This document shows positions 36,102 to 46,400 of a stretch of 64,000 nt of DNA, piece by piece (position 1 is the stretch's first letter; every line of letters starts with the position of its first letter). The stretch is from Solirubrum puertoriconensis (GTDB lineage: Bacteria > Bacteroidota > Bacteroidia > Cytophagales > Hymenobacteraceae), in NCBI RefSeq assembly GCF_001483135.1, contig NZ_LNAL01000006.1, positions 992,003 through 1,056,002 on the forward strand, read 5' to 3'. The position numbers and the translations under genes are program-made. The notes under the pieces were generated by a model. The model was not told where the DNA came from. It worked only from the letters and a program-made list of their open reading frames with translations, and ran no database searches.

Positions 36102-38153
36102 ATGATTCCTACCCTTGAAAACTACGCCCTAGGTCGCTGGATGGCCGGCTCGGGTGATAAGCAGGAGCTCTACGACGCCTCCACTGGCGAAGTCATTGCC
36201 ATTGCCGACGGCGAAGGCCTCGACTTTGCCGCCATGCTGGACTACGGCCGCCGCGTGGGCAACCCCGCCCTGCGCCGGATGACCTTCCATGAGCGCGGCC
36301 GGATGCTTAAGGCCCTTGCCTTGTACCTGTCGGAGCGCAAGGAGCAGTTCTACACCCTTAGCTACCGCTCCGGCGCCACCCGCGCCGACTCGTGGATTGA
36401 CATCGAAGGCGGCATCGGCAACCTGTTTGCTAATGCTTCGCTGCGCCGCAAATTTCCCGACAAGCCGTTCTACGTTGATGGGGAGCCGATTGGGCTGTCG
36501 AAGGGCGGCTCCTTTATGGCTCAGCACATCATGGTGCCGCGCGAGGGCGTAGCCGTGCACATCAACGCCTACAATTTCCCCATCTGGGGAATGCTGGAGA
36601 AGATTGCCGTTAACCTGCTCGCGGGCATGCCGGCCATCGTTAAGCCGGCTGTACCAACGGCTTACCTAACCGAGGCCGTAGTTCGGGAAATCATTCAATC
36701 CGGCATTCTGCCCGAAGGCGCCCTGCAGCTGGTGGTGGGCTCAGGCATCGGCATTCTGGATAACGTTGACTACCGCGACGTAGTCACCTTTACGGGCTCG
36801 GCCGAAACCGGGCGCAAGCTCAAGGCCCACCCGCGCGTAATTGCCGAGGCCGTGCCCTTCAACCTGGAAGCCGACTCGCTGAACGCCGCCGTACTCGGCC
36901 CCGACGCCGTGCCCGGCACCGCGGAGTTCGACCTTTTCATTAAGGAAGTGCGCAAGGAAATGACGGCCAAGGCTGGGCAGAAGTGCACCGCCATTCGGCG
37001 TGCCATTGTGCCCGAGCACCTGGTGGAGGACGTGCAGATTGCCCTAGGTAAAGCTTTGGCCCAAACCACCGTTGGCCACCCGCTGGCCGAGGGCGTGCGC
37101 ATGGGGGCGCTGGCCGGTCGCGAACAGTTGCAGCGCCTGCGCGAAAAGGTGCAGCAGCTGGCGAAAAACACGCCCATCGTGTACGGCGACCTGGACAACG
37201 TGCAGGTAATTGGCGCGAACTGCCAAACCGGGGCGTTTATTTCACCCATCGTGCTGCTCAACTCCGATCCGTTCCGGTTTACCGATTCGCACGAGGTGGA
37301 AGCCTTCGGGCCGGTAACCACGCTGATGCCGTACAACGATGTAACCGACGCGGTAAAGCTGGCCAACATGGGCAAAGGCTCGCTGGTGTGCTCGGTAGCC
37401 ACCAACGACCCGCACGTGGCCCAGGAGTTTGTGCTTGGGGCGGCTACGCACCACGGCCGCATTTTGGTGCTGAACAACGAGGTAGCCAAGGAAAGCACCG
37501 GCCACGGCTCGCCCATGCCGCTGCTGATTCATGGCGGCCCGGGCCGCGCCGGCGGCGGGCAGGAGATGGGCGGCACGCGCGGGGTAGAGCACTTTATGCA
37601 GCGGGTAGCCGTGCAAGGCTCGCCCACCATGCTGACGGCCATTACCGACGTGTACCAGCAGGGCGCCAAGCAGTTTGAGCGCGACAAGCACCCCTTCCAG
37701 CACTACTTCGAAGAGTTGGAAATCGGGCAGACCTACACCACGCACCGCCACACCGTAACCGAGGCCGATATCACGAATTTCGCGCAGGTATCCGGCGACA
37801 ATTTCTACGCCCACGTAGACGCTACCTCGCTCGAGGGTACGCTGTTCACCGGCCGCGTGGCCCACGGCTACTACATCCTGAGCAAGGCCGCCGGCATGTT
37901 CGTGGACCCGCGCAAAGGACCCGTGCTGCTCAACTACGGCCTGGACGAATGCCGCTTCACCAAGCCCGTATACCCCGGCATGACCATTGGCGTGCAGCTG
38001 ACGGTGAAGGAGAAGATTGGCCAGGAAAAACGCTCGGAGGACGACGTAGCGAAGGGCATTGTGCGCTGGCTTGTGCAAGTGTCCGACGAAACCGGCGAGA
38101 CCGTAGCCGTGGCTACCATCCTAACGATGGTTAAGAAGAAAAATCAAGAATAG
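36102..38153 (+). CDS. paaZ: Bifunctional oxepin-CoA hydrolase / aldehyde dehydrogenase PaaZ
   Basis: The 683-residue protein has the length and layout of PaaZ: an N-terminal aldehyde dehydrogenase domain (about 1-515, catalytic Cys in AKAGQKCTAIRRA near 295) and a C-terminal MaoC-like R-hydratase domain (from about 535, with GDNFYAHVD and FTGRVAHGYY). PaaZ opens the oxepin ring of oxepin-CoA and oxidises the aldehyde to 3-oxo-5,6-dehydrosuberyl-CoA. It follows paaY after 92 bp. The catalytic Glu region is in the usual FTGSAETG stretch upstream of the Cys. Confidence 0.92.
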   Translation: MIPTLENYALGRWMAGSGDKQELYDASTGEVIAIADGEGLDFAAMLDYGRRVGNPALRRMTFHERGRMLKALALYLSERKEQFYTLSYRSGATRADSWIDIEGGIGNLFANASLRRKFPDKPFYVDGEPIGLSKGGSFMAQHIMVPREGVAVHINAYNFPIWGMLEKIAVNLLAGMPAIVKPAVPTAYLTEAVVREIIQSGILPEGALQLVVGSGIGILDNVDYRDVVTFTGSAETGRKLKAHPRVIAEAVPFNLEADSLNAAVLGPDAVPGTAEFDLFIKEVRKEMTAKAGQKCTAIRRAIVPEHLVEDVQIALGKALAQTTVGHPLAEGVRMGALAGREQLQRLREKVQQLAKNTPIVYGDLDNVQVIGANCQTGAFISPIVLLNSDPFRFTDSHEVEAFGPVTTLMPYNDVTDAVKLANMGKGSLVCSVATNDPHVAQEFVLGAATHHGRILVLNNEVAKESTGHGSPMPLLIHGGPGRAGGGQEMGGTRGVEHFMQRVAVQGSPTMLTAITDVYQQGAKQFERDKHPFQHYFEELEIGQTYTTHRHTVTEADITNFAQVSGDNFYAHVDATSLEGTLFTGRVAHGYYILSKAAGMFVDPRKGPVLLNYGLDECRFTKPVYPGMTIGVQLTVKEKIGQEKRSEDDVAKGIVRWLVQVSDETGETVAVATILTMVKKKNQE

Positions 38154-38158
38154 TTTAG

Positions 38159-38238
38159 CCCGCAGAGGAGGCAGAGGTTTGGCGCAGAACGGCGCTGAGC
38201 TCTGCCTCCTCTAAGCTTCCCTCAGCGCCCACTGCGGG
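38159..38238 (+). repeat. Nested palindromic element (CTCTGC-type repeat, pseudoknot-like)
   Basis: Three perfect pairings overlap: CCCGCAG with CTGCGGG (38159-38165, 38232-38238), AGAGGAGGCAGAG with CTCTGCCTCCTCT (38164-38176, 38200-38212), and GGCGCTGAG with CTCAGCGCC (38191-38199, 38221-38229). The last two interlock. It resembles the CGCAGAGG-rich palindromic spacers found in many bacterial genomes. It lies between paaZ and the next gene. Confidence 0.6.
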
Positions 38239-38261
38239 CCAGAAACACCAGAACAAACCGC

Positions 38262-39035
38262 ATGAACGATACCCTCACCGCCGGCAAAGTCGAAACCAGC
38301 ACCGACGCGCTCGGCGTAGCCACCATTTCTTTTTTCCACCCCTCGCACAACTCCTTGCCCGGCGCCCTGCTCACCGAGTTGGCCCAAACCATTACCCTGG
38401 TAGGAGCGGATCCGCGCACCAAGGTTATCATCCTGCGCAGCGAAGGCGAGAAAACCTTTTGCGCCGGTGCATCCTTCGACGAGCTGATTGCCATTGAAGA
38501 CGAGGCACAGGGGCTGGAGTTCTTTTCCGGTTTTGCCAAGGTCATCAACGCCTGCCGCCGCTGCCCGAAAATTATCATCGGCCGGGTGCAGGGCAAGGCC
38601 ATTGGTGGCGGGGTGGGCGTAGCCGCCTCCACCGACTACTGCTTTGCCACCACCCAAGCGGCGGTAAAGCTCAGCGAGCTGGTTGTGGGCATTGGGCCGT
38701 TCGTGGTAGGGCCGGCCGTGGAGCGCAAAATCGGAGCTGCGGCTTACGCCCAGCTTGCCCTGGACGCAGGCGAGTTCCGCTCGGCTGCCTGGGCCCGCGA
38801 CCGGGGCCTGTACGCCGACGTGCTGGAAACCGCCGAGCAACTCGATCTGGCCGTGGCCGCCTTTGCCGCCAAGCTAGCCGCTTACAACCCCGAGGCCCTT
38901 ACGGAGCTCAAGCAGGTATTTTGGCAGGGCACCGAGCACTGGGACCAGCTGCTGGTTGAGCGCGCCGGTATCAGCGGCCGGCTGGTGCTGTCCGACTTCA
39001 CCCGCGAAGCCATTAAGCGGTTTAAGAGCAAATAG
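38262..39035 (+). CDS. Enoyl-CoA hydratase/isomerase family protein
   Basis: The 257-residue crotonase-fold protein has the oxyanion-hole segments KTFCAGASFDEL near residue 66 and QGKAIGGGVGVAAS near 109, and a catalytic-position Glu in SELVVGIGPF near 139. In phenylacetate pathways PaaF and PaaG belong to this family; which one this is cannot be told by eye, so no symbol is given. The GGG in the oxyanion region resembles methylglutaconyl-CoA hydratase relatives too. It follows paaZ after 108 bp, with a palindromic element between. Confidence 0.8.
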   Translation: MNDTLTAGKVETSTDALGVATISFFHPSHNSLPGALLTELAQTITLVGADPRTKVIILRSEGEKTFCAGASFDELIAIEDEAQGLEFFSGFAKVINACRRCPKIIIGRVQGKAIGGGVGVAASTDYCFATTQAAVKLSELVVGIGPFVVGPAVERKIGAAAYAQLALDAGEFRSAAWARDRGLYADVLETAEQLDLAVAAFAAKLAAYNPEALTELKQVFWQGTEHWDQLLVERAGISGRLVLSDFTREAIKRFKSK

Positions 39036-39110
39036 TGGCATGATTGCCGCTTTCCCTAAATAGAGATTGATAAGGCAAAAGGCGCCTAATCCGACCGGGT
39101 ATGCATTACT

Positions 39111-39153
39111 CAACGGGCAGCAGCCAACCGCAGCGGTTGGTTGCTGCCCGTTG
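39111..39153 (+). terminator. Terminator after the paa genes
   Basis: CAACGGGCAGCAGCCAACCG pairs with CGGTTGGTTGCTGCCCGTTG with one G-T wobble and a three-base loop. The trailing sequence is TTGTAAG, so the U-tract is short. Confidence 0.6.
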
Positions 39154-39326
39154 TTGTAAGCAGCCACAACCGGAATGGTTGAATGCACTGACGGCAGGGC
39201 GAAAGCAAACTGCTGCTTCAGCCTAAAAATTACTTTCAGCAACCTAGAGAAGCGAAACAAAGTTTGTTAGCTTTGATTCGCAAAGTACTTTAGTTAGCTG
39301 CGCAGTAGCGCGTACTTCCCGGCCGT

Positions 39327-40571
39327 ATGAAAAACGCCATTCTTGCCAACCTTGACAACCCCGGGCAGCTGGAACGCTTGTACCGGGAAGACAAACCGGG
39401 CTTTAAGAGGGCCTTTCAGGCGGCTTACCCCGAGCAGCCGGACAACCCTCTGCTCGGCTTCTGGCACGCTCGCCTCACCTACGCCAGCGAGGAGGTTTCC
39501 GGGGGCAGCCGGCAGGAGTTGGTGTTTGTAATCATCGCCTCGCTGCTGGCGGGGCTCATTGCCAAGCTGCCCGCCATCTTCGCGCTAAACGAAGAGTTCT
39601 TTTACCCACGCAACGTGGGCTTCATTGTTTTCCCTCTGCTCTCGGCCTACTTCGCCTGGAAAAACCGGCTAAGCCCTGGCAAGTCGGCGTTTGTGGTGGG
39701 AGCCAGCCTGGCCGGCCTGGTCTACATCAACCTGCTGCCGGATGTGAAAACCAGCGATACACTGCTGCTATCCTGCGTGCACCTGTTGCTGTTCCTTTGG
39801 TCGGTATTGGGCTTTACTTACGCCGGCGGCATCAGCCGAAGCCCCGAGCCGCGGCTGCGCTTTCTGAAGTACAACGGCGACCTAGTCGTAATTACCACGC
39901 TGATTCTGATTGCAGGCGTGCTGATGACCGGGATAACCATTGGCTTGTTTTCGCTGATCGGCATTAACATCGAGCAGTTCTACGTGCAGTACGTGGTGGT
40001 TTTCGGACTGGCGGCCGCACCCATCGTCGGTACCTATCTAACGCAAGCCAATCCCCAACTGGTGGGGCGGGTGTCGCCGGTTATTGCCCGCATTTTCTCC
40101 CCGCTGGTGCTGGTAATGCTGGTGATTTACCTGGTAGCCATGGTGTACTCCGGTAAGGACCCCTACAACGACCGGGAGTTTCTGCTGATCTTCAACGCGC
40201 TGCTGATTGGCGTGATGGCCATCATCTTCTTTTCGGTTTCGGAAAGCTCCCGGTCCTCCAAAACCCGTCCCGAGGTGTGGGTGCTGGCCTTGCTTTCGGC
40301 CGTCACCATCGTTGTCAACGGCGTGGCACTTTCTGCCATTTTGTTCCGTATCTCCACTTGGGGCATCACTCCGAACCGGGCCGCAGTGCTGGGCGGCAAC
40401 GTGTTGATTCTTATTAATCTGCTGCTCGTGACAACCCAGCTTTTTCGGGCCGCCTCCCAAAAGCGCAGCTTAGGCGGGGTAGGTGAGGTTATTGCCCGCT
40501 ACCTGCCGGTATACTTTGTCTGGACGGTAATCGTCACCTTTCTTTTCCCTCTCTTCTTCAACCTCAAATAG
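39327..40571 (+). CDS. DUF4153-type polytopic membrane protein
   Basis: The 414-residue protein has a cytoplasmic N-terminus of about 60 residues followed by eleven or so TM segments. The order matches DUF4153 membrane proteins common in Bacteroidota, whose function is unknown. TAGCTTTG at 39268-39275 resembles a -7 element 50 bp before the start. A terminator follows the gene. Confidence 0.7.
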   Translation: MKNAILANLDNPGQLERLYREDKPGFKRAFQAAYPEQPDNPLLGFWHARLTYASEEVSGGSRQELVFVIIASLLAGLIAKLPAIFALNEEFFYPRNVGFIVFPLLSAYFAWKNRLSPGKSAFVVGASLAGLVYINLLPDVKTSDTLLLSCVHLLLFLWSVLGFTYAGGISRSPEPRLRFLKYNGDLVVITTLILIAGVLMTGITIGLFSLIGINIEQFYVQYVVVFGLAAAPIVGTYLTQANPQLVGRVSPVIARIFSPLVLVMLVIYLVAMVYSGKDPYNDREFLLIFNALLIGVMAIIFFSVSESSRSSKTRPEVWVLALLSAVTIVVNGVALSAILFRISTWGITPNRAAVLGGNVLILINLLLVTTQLFRAASQKRSLGGVGEVIARYLPVYFVWTVIVTFLFPLFFNLK

Positions 40572-40668
40572 CGCCTAGCTGCACACTAATGCAGTTTGCA
40601 CCCGTTACTCGGCTGTGTTTGATTTAGTGTAGTAGTTGTTGGATGCAGTGAGGATGGACTTGCTAAGC

Positions 40669-40710
40669 CAATCGCCCCGCTAGGCAATAAGCCAGGCGGG
40701 GCGATTGTTC
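40669..40710 (+). terminator. Terminator of the DUF4153 gene
   Basis: CAATCGCCCCGC/GCGGGGCGATTG, 12 perfect base pairs, followed by TTCTTAATG. Confidence 0.7.
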
Positions 40711-40773
40711 TTAATGTGGATAGTTGTGCGCGCTTCAGTGGTGAAACTGAGCCCCTAGGTCGCTCACCAGCGC

Positions 40774-41025
40774 CTAGCCCACGGCGGCTTCGGTCAGCAC
40801 GTGTTGCTTTATTTCCCAGCCATCCACGGTAAGCGCAACGCCTAGGTCGGGCCAACTGATTACGCTGTCACGTTTTTCCAGCGTCCAGTTGGCGCGCTGT
40901 TGCGGGGTAGCGTGGTAAAGAAAGGCGGCGCAGGCTTGGGTAAACAGGCAGCTGCGAAAGGTACCATCCGACAAGTGCAGGTAGATGGCCGTGGCGGTGA
41001 ACTCGACGCGGTTGATGTTGGGCAT
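40774..41025 (-). CDS. DUF2442 domain protein
   Basis: The 83-residue protein fits DUF2442: VEFTATAIYLHLSDGTFRS, then the conserved TPQQRANW and SVISWPDLGVAL. Members are often encoded near toxin-antitoxin genes, but no toxin is adjacent here. Function unknown. Confidence 0.7.
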   Translation of the reverse strand: MPNINRVEFTATAIYLHLSDGTFRSCLFTQACAAFLYHATPQQRANWTLEKRDSVISWPDLGVALTVDGWEIKQHVLTEAAVG

Positions 41026-41381
41026 GCTGCAAAAATAGCGGCGCTTACCTGTCCGCCGCGCTTATTATTTCCTCCGGTTTTTCTTTGGCCACAATCCTCA
41101 ACCTCATTGGTTGAGCAAGTAAGGGCAGAAATAGCAGAGTGGCTTGATCTGCTATTCCGTTGGAGTTAAGCAAGGGAACGTAGCCCAAACCGAGGGGCAC
41201 TACCGGTGGTACTCCACTGGCGCCAACGCGGGGATGCGCAGGCGGCTGCAACCGCGACTACGACATGTCTGTGACCTGTGAAATGTGTCGCGTGCAGGCC
41301 AACCTAGGGGCCGCAACGACATCCTGCACGCGACTACTACTTGCTCGAGGCGGCCCGCTAGCCCGGGCGGTACCTAGGCGG
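41026..41381. other. Intergenic region with a 12-bp inverted repeat
   Basis: GTCGCGTGCAGG (41287-41298) and CCTGCACGCGAC (41323-41334) are exact reverse complements, downstream of the minus-strand STAS-like gene. It may act as its terminator, but no U-tract follows. No gene seen. Confidence 0.45.
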
Positions 41382-41795
41382 TTAGCTGACTTGCGCGCAA
41401 CTCGTTTCCAGCAGCCAGCCTAGGGCCTTGGCTTCGTCTTCGAAAGACTTGTTGATTAACGCAATGGTACTGGCCATGGCGAGCAGATTTGCGGAAGCCA
41501 GCCGCGCCAGGCTCGACAACGGCATTAGGGTAGCCCGGTACAGCGGCGGGCGGTTTTCGGCCAAATGACGCCAGTACTCAGCAATCCAAGTGCATTCGCG
41601 GGGCGTAAACTCGCGCATCTGCCGTTGGTCAACCAGAATTTTGTGGTAACCGGAATGCTCAAAGAGGTTGCGCAAGTGCCGCACCAAGGCTTTTAGTTCT
41701 TCCAGCTCGCGGAGGCCGGGCTTGTATTCGAGACGTAGGAAGCCTTCGGAGTAGGAGTATATGCGTCCGACGGGGTTTTCGAAGTACAAGCGCAT
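41382..41795 (-). CDS. STAS/SpoIIAA-like protein of unknown function
   Basis: The 137-residue protein begins with beta strands (RLYFENPVGRIYSYSEGFLRLEYKPG), then a helix (LEELKALVRHLRNLFE) and strand YHKILVDQRQM, then a long helical half with SLARLASANLLAMASTIALIN. This resembles SpoIIAA/STAS-like proteins common in Hymenobacter relatives. No motif gives a function and its neighbours do not help. Confidence 0.6.
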   Translation of the reverse strand: MRLYFENPVGRIYSYSEGFLRLEYKPGLRELEELKALVRHLRNLFEHSGYHKILVDQRQMREFTPRECTWIAEYWRHLAENRPPLYRATLMPLSSLARLASANLLAMASTIALINKSFEDEAKALGWLLETSCAQVS

Positions 41796-42116
41796 TCAGG
41801 TGTGGCGGTAGGCTATGGGCAAAGTGCTCCTCTTACGCACTTAAAGGAACGAGGATGCATTGTCTCGGCAAAACGGCGTCCGCCTAGCCTCCGGATTGGC
41901 AATCAATAGCAGCGAAGCTCGCTTGAAATATTGGGGCTGCAGCCAGCAACAATTTCTGTGCATCGGGGCCTGCTTAAACCAACAACCGTTGGCCGGATTC
42001 GCTGTTTTCGCTGCGCTTACCGATGGTTCGCAGCGTTTGAGGTGGCACCGACATCTACCAAGCAAACCCATCTGCGTACAGGCCTGTTACGCACCTACGT
42101 AAATGTGCGCCCTAGC
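41796..42116. other. Intergenic region, no supported gene
   Basis: An 80-codon frame at 41860-42102 lacks any recognisable motif and is rejected. TTACGCACCTACGTAAATGTGCGCC near 42088 contains a short CGCAC/GTGCG inverted pair. Nothing else is seen. Confidence 0.4.
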
Positions 42117-42845
42117 ATGCGATTCAAAAACAAGGTTTGCCTGGTAACGGGCGGCAGCTCCGGTATCGGAAAAGCAACGGCCCTGCAGCTAGCCGCCGAG
42201 GGCGGCCGGGTGGCCATATTGAGTCGGACAGAAAAGGACGGCAACGCCGTGGTGGCCGAAATTACCAACGCGGGTGGCGAGGCCGTGTTCATCGAAACCG
42301 ACCTAGGCCAACCCAAGGACATTGAGGCCGCGGTAGACGAGGTGCTTCGCCGGTGGAAGCGCGTGGATGTGCTGGTGAACGACGCGGCCATGATGACCTA
42401 CAAACCGCTGGCAGAACTCTCGCTTGAAGAGTGGAACCAGCTGATGCAGGTGAACTTGCAGGCCGTATTTCTTCTGTGCCAGCGCTGCATTCCGCACATG
42501 CAAGGCGGGGCCATCGTGAACGTGAGTTCGGTGCACGCCTTCGAAACGACGCCCAACCTGATTCCTTACGCAACCAGCAAAGGGGCTTTGGAGGCCTTTA
42601 CACGCGGAGTAAGCCGGGAGTACGACCGCCAACAAGTGCGCATCAACAACGTGGCCCCGGGAGCAGTGGATACGCCCATGCTGTGGGACAACCCCAACGT
42701 AAAAAACGGGCAGGAAAAAGTGGAAGGGGCCGTGGGCCAGCCCGCCGAAATTGCCGCCGTTATTTGCTTTCTGGCCTCGCCCGAGGCGTCGTTCGTGCAC
42801 GGCACCACCGTGGTGGCCGATGGCGGCCGCCTGAACATCCTTTAA
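42117..42845 (+). CDS. SDR-family oxidoreductase
   Basis: The start MRFKNKVCLVTGG gives 242 residues. The cofactor motif TGGSSGIG is at 11-18, the catalytic Ser137/138, Tyr151 and Lys155 are in place, and the C-terminus has the usual VVADGG. The NNAG motif reads NDAA at 88-91. It is cytoplasmic; substrate unknown. The ORF could be read from 41931, but the upstream part looks non-coding. Confidence 0.82.
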   Translation: MRFKNKVCLVTGGSSGIGKATALQLAAEGGRVAILSRTEKDGNAVVAEITNAGGEAVFIETDLGQPKDIEAAVDEVLRRWKRVDVLVNDAAMMTYKPLAELSLEEWNQLMQVNLQAVFLLCQRCIPHMQGGAIVNVSSVHAFETTPNLIPYATSKGALEAFTRGVSREYDRQQVRINNVAPGAVDTPMLWDNPNVKNGQEKVEGAVGQPAEIAAVICFLASPEASFVHGTTVVADGGRLNIL

Positions 42846-43005
42846 CCTCGCCTTGAGCAAGCGGAGCGGCCAGGGCTTTTGCTCCCCACTTTGAGTAGGT
42901 ACTTGGACACCTAGGACCCTGGCCTGCTACAAAGCAGTAATTGGTGCTGGGGGTACTTGGTTGCGGGTACCCGCATGCGTTTGGGCATCAGCCAAGCAGC
43001 ACAGT

Positions 43006-43422
43006 TCAGGATGCATACGAATAGCCGAAATGAGTTTGTATCACGCCAGCCAACTTTTCACGAGTCAGGGGCTTGGTGAGATACCCCGCAATCGGAAGGT
43101 TTTGCAGGCGGGCTAGGTCATCGGGGTTGTGCGAGGTGCTGAGCACAATGATAACGGGAGCAGGATGGATGGGCGGCCTTTGCAGGTAAGCATGCAGAAA
43201 CTGTACGCCATCCATAACGGGCATCTTCAAATCCAGCAGAATCAAGGCTGGGCATTCGGAAGCGCGGGATTGGTCGCAAACGGTTTGCAGCAAGTCCAGG
43301 GCATCCTGCCCATTGAGGGCAACCTGCGTATCGGTGATGCCCATCTGTTGGAAGAGCCGCTGGTTGAGAAAATTGGTGATGCCGTCGTCGTCAACGAGCA
43401 GGGTACGGGGAAAGTCCGGCAT
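43006..43422 (-). CDS. Single-domain response regulator
   Basis: The 138-residue protein is only a receiver domain: acidic triplet Asp11-13, phospho-acceptor Asp64 (LLDLKMPVMDG), switch Ser in VLSTS and Lys in YLTKPL. It has no output domain, like CheY/Spo0F. It lies 30 bp downstream of a large PAS kinase on the same strand and is probably its phosphorylation partner or a response-modulating shuttle. Confidence 0.85.
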   Translation of the reverse strand: MPDFPRTLLVDDDGITNFLNQRLFQQMGITDTQVALNGQDALDLLQTVCDQSRASECPALILLDLKMPVMDGVQFLHAYLQRPPIHPAPVIIVLSTSHNPDDLARLQNLPIAGYLTKPLTREKLAGVIQTHFGYSYAS

Positions 43423-43452
43423 GAAGCAAACGGAAAAGGAGTAGGAACCAAC

Positions 43453-46400
43453 CTAAGCGGTGGGTCCGGGCATGTTCGGCAGCGATACGGTAAACGTTGT
43501 ACCAGCCCCGAGTTGGCTGCGTACGTTAATTTGACCGCCCGCGTTTTCAACAATGCGCTTCACCATGAACAGCCCCACGCCCGTGCCCTCTACGTGGTCG
43601 TGGAAACGTTGGAACATGGTGAACAGCTTGGACTGAAAGGCCGGATCGATACCTAGGCCGTTGTCTGTTACCTCGAGCACGGTAAATTCATCCTGTACGC
43701 GGGCCCGCACCCGAATGTCTGGTTCGCGCTCCGGGGCCCGGTACTTAAGCGCGTTGCTGAGCAGGTTGAACACCACCGAGCGTAGGTTCTTTTCTGAAAT
43801 CAGCACGGCCGGCACTCCGGCTACATCGATCTGCAAGCGGGCCCGGCTTTCCTGCAGCAGCGGGCCTAAGTCAAGGCGTACTTCCTCCACCACTGGCGCC
43901 AGCTGAACCGCGGTAGCGGCTTGCGAATGCTCTTTCTGCAGTTTCGAAACGTCCGTTAGGTTTTCAATGGTGCGTTTAAAGCGCTCCACCGATTCCATCA
44001 TGCGCGTCAGGGTTACTTCTACGTATTCGTTCCGGAGCGCTTCAACGGGCAGCTCGTCGCGCAGCAAGTACAGCAGCCCTTCGATATTGGTGATGGGCGC
44101 TTTGAGGTCGTGGGAGGCCGTGTAAATGAAGTTGTCGAGGTCGATGTTCGTGCGCCGGAGCTGTTCGTTGGTGGCCTGCAGGTGCTGCTCGGCTTGTTTG
44201 CGAACGGTAATGTCGGCCGTAATTGTCACCAGGCCATCGCCCAAGCGCACCGCCGATTGCTCAAACCACCCGTTGAACTGCTCGTGCCGGTACTCCAATT
44301 CGTAGCGCTGCGGCTCACCGGTTTCCATCACCTGCACAAACCGCTCGAAAACACCGGATTCTTTCACCCCCGGGTGGTACTCGCACAACCGGCGCCCCAC
44401 CATGTCGCCTCCCAAGGAGCTGGTAGCCACGGCATTCAAGAGGCGCCAGCGGAAATCAATAATGCGGCCGTTGGCATCGCGTACCGCATCCAAAACCTGA
44501 ATCATGTCGGCCGAACTATCGAGGGTGGCGCGCACCAGCTCCCCAGCCCGCGCCAGTTCTTGTTCCTGGTGCCGTCGCTCGTCGATGTCGGTGTTGGTGC
44601 CAAACCAGCGCAAAATGCGTCCGCTGGCATCGCGCAGGGGTTGGGCCCGAATCAGAAACCAGCGGTACGTGCCCTCGGCGTCGCGCAAGCGGGCTTCTAG
44701 GTGATAAGCCGTGCCATTCTGCTGAGACTCTTTCCAGAGCTGCTGCAGCAGGGGCAAGTCGCTGGGGTGATAATAAAGAGTCCAGCCAGTACCGCGGCTT
44801 TGCTCCCAGGAGCTGCCGGTGTAACGATACCATTGTGCGTTAAAGAACTCCAATTCACCGGCGGGGCTGGCCGTCCATACCAGCTGATCAATGGCGTCGG
44901 TGAGCGTGCGTAGCTCCTGTTCGTTACGCTCTACGCGGCGGCGCGCAGCTACTTGCTCACTAACATCCACGGCCACGGCCGCTACCCCGTTTACCAAGCC
45001 CTGCAGGTCGCGGAGCGGTTGGTACACAAAGTTGAGGTACACGGTTTTCATTTCCCCATCGCGGGGCAATACGGCCGTTACCTCCTGGGCAACAAATGCT
45101 TCGCCGGTTGCTGCCACCCGATCGAGCAGCTCCTTAAATCCTTGGTCGCGCACTTCGGGCAGCGCTTCCAGCAAGGGCTTGCCCAGTACTTCCTCCTGGG
45201 TATGTCCCCAAATCTGGGCCGCCGGCGGGTTCACCACTTCAATGCGGTGCTCCGGGCCTTGCATCACAACAATGGCAACGGGTGCCTGCTCGAAGAGCTC
45301 GGCCAATTGGGCTTGCTGAGCCTCGCGCTGTCGTTTGGCCAGTACTTGCTCGGTTACGTCGTAGGCAAAAATGGATATGCCAACGGTAACGCCGTTTTCC
45401 TGGTAAGCCTGGTAGGTAAAGGTGAAGTATACATCCTTGGCGGGCCCGCCATCGAGCTGCTCCACGGTAAGCAGCACCTCATTGCCAAAGAAGGTTTCTC
45501 CGGTTTGGTACACGTTGTTCATCCAGGCTACAAAGCCCTGCGCGGCGGTTTCGGGCAGTGCTTCGGCCAGCGGCAGCCCCACCAATTGCCGGCCCGGAAA
45601 CAGCTGTTGGTACGCAGCGTTTACATACTCGAAGCGGTGCTCCGGACCCCGCAGCAGCGCAATTGAAGCCGGCGTTTGCTCGAAAATCTGGAAGAATGTT
45701 TCTCGCTGTTGTACCTGGCGCTGAGCAGCGGCAAGCAGGTCGGCTTGCAGGGCCAGCGCGGCCTGGGTACGCTCCTGCACCTTGCCTTCCAGCTCTTGGT
45801 TCAGCTCCTGAACCTGCTGACGCGCCAGCACCTGGCTGGTAACGTCGGTGGCTACTACCAGAATGCCTACCGTTTCGCCGCCCTGGTTGTACTGAGGTTG
45901 GTAAACGAAGTTGAAGTACACCGTTTCCAGGCTACCGTGGCGCAGCAGCTGAATGGGCAGTTCGGTGCCCACATACGGTTGACCGGTGCGCAGCACGCCT
46001 TCCAGCAGCTCCTCTAGGCCTTGACCCCGCACTTCGGGCAGCGCATCGAACAGGGGCAAGCCGACTACCTGCGCCTGCGGACGGGCCCAGATTTCGCACA
46101 CCGATGGATTGGCCAAGGCAATGCGGTACTCCGGGCCGTCGAGCAAGGCAATGGCTACGGGCGCTTGGTTGAAAATTCCTTGTAGCTGCTGACGCTGCGC
46201 CTCAATCTCGGCCCGTGCCGCCTGCTCCCGAGCCTGGCTTTCGCGCAGGGCAATTTCAACCGGGGAGCGGGGCTGATCGGCCGTGTCGGTAAAGCTCACC
46301 AGCAGGCCTTCGCCCGCGCGCCGGGCCGTTAGGCGGTAGTAGTTGTCGTAGCCGTCGGCTTGGTAATTGATGTTGTAGCTCCGCGGCTCGCCCGTGAGGT

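Noticed and set aside
41287-41334. 12-bp inverted repeat as a recombination or attachment site
   Set aside because: No integrase nearby and no flanking duplication. A terminator or chance palindrome is simpler.
41860-42102. 80-codon ORF between the STAS-like gene and the SDR
   Set aside because: No recognisable motif, and it overlaps another open frame on the same strand. More likely chance.
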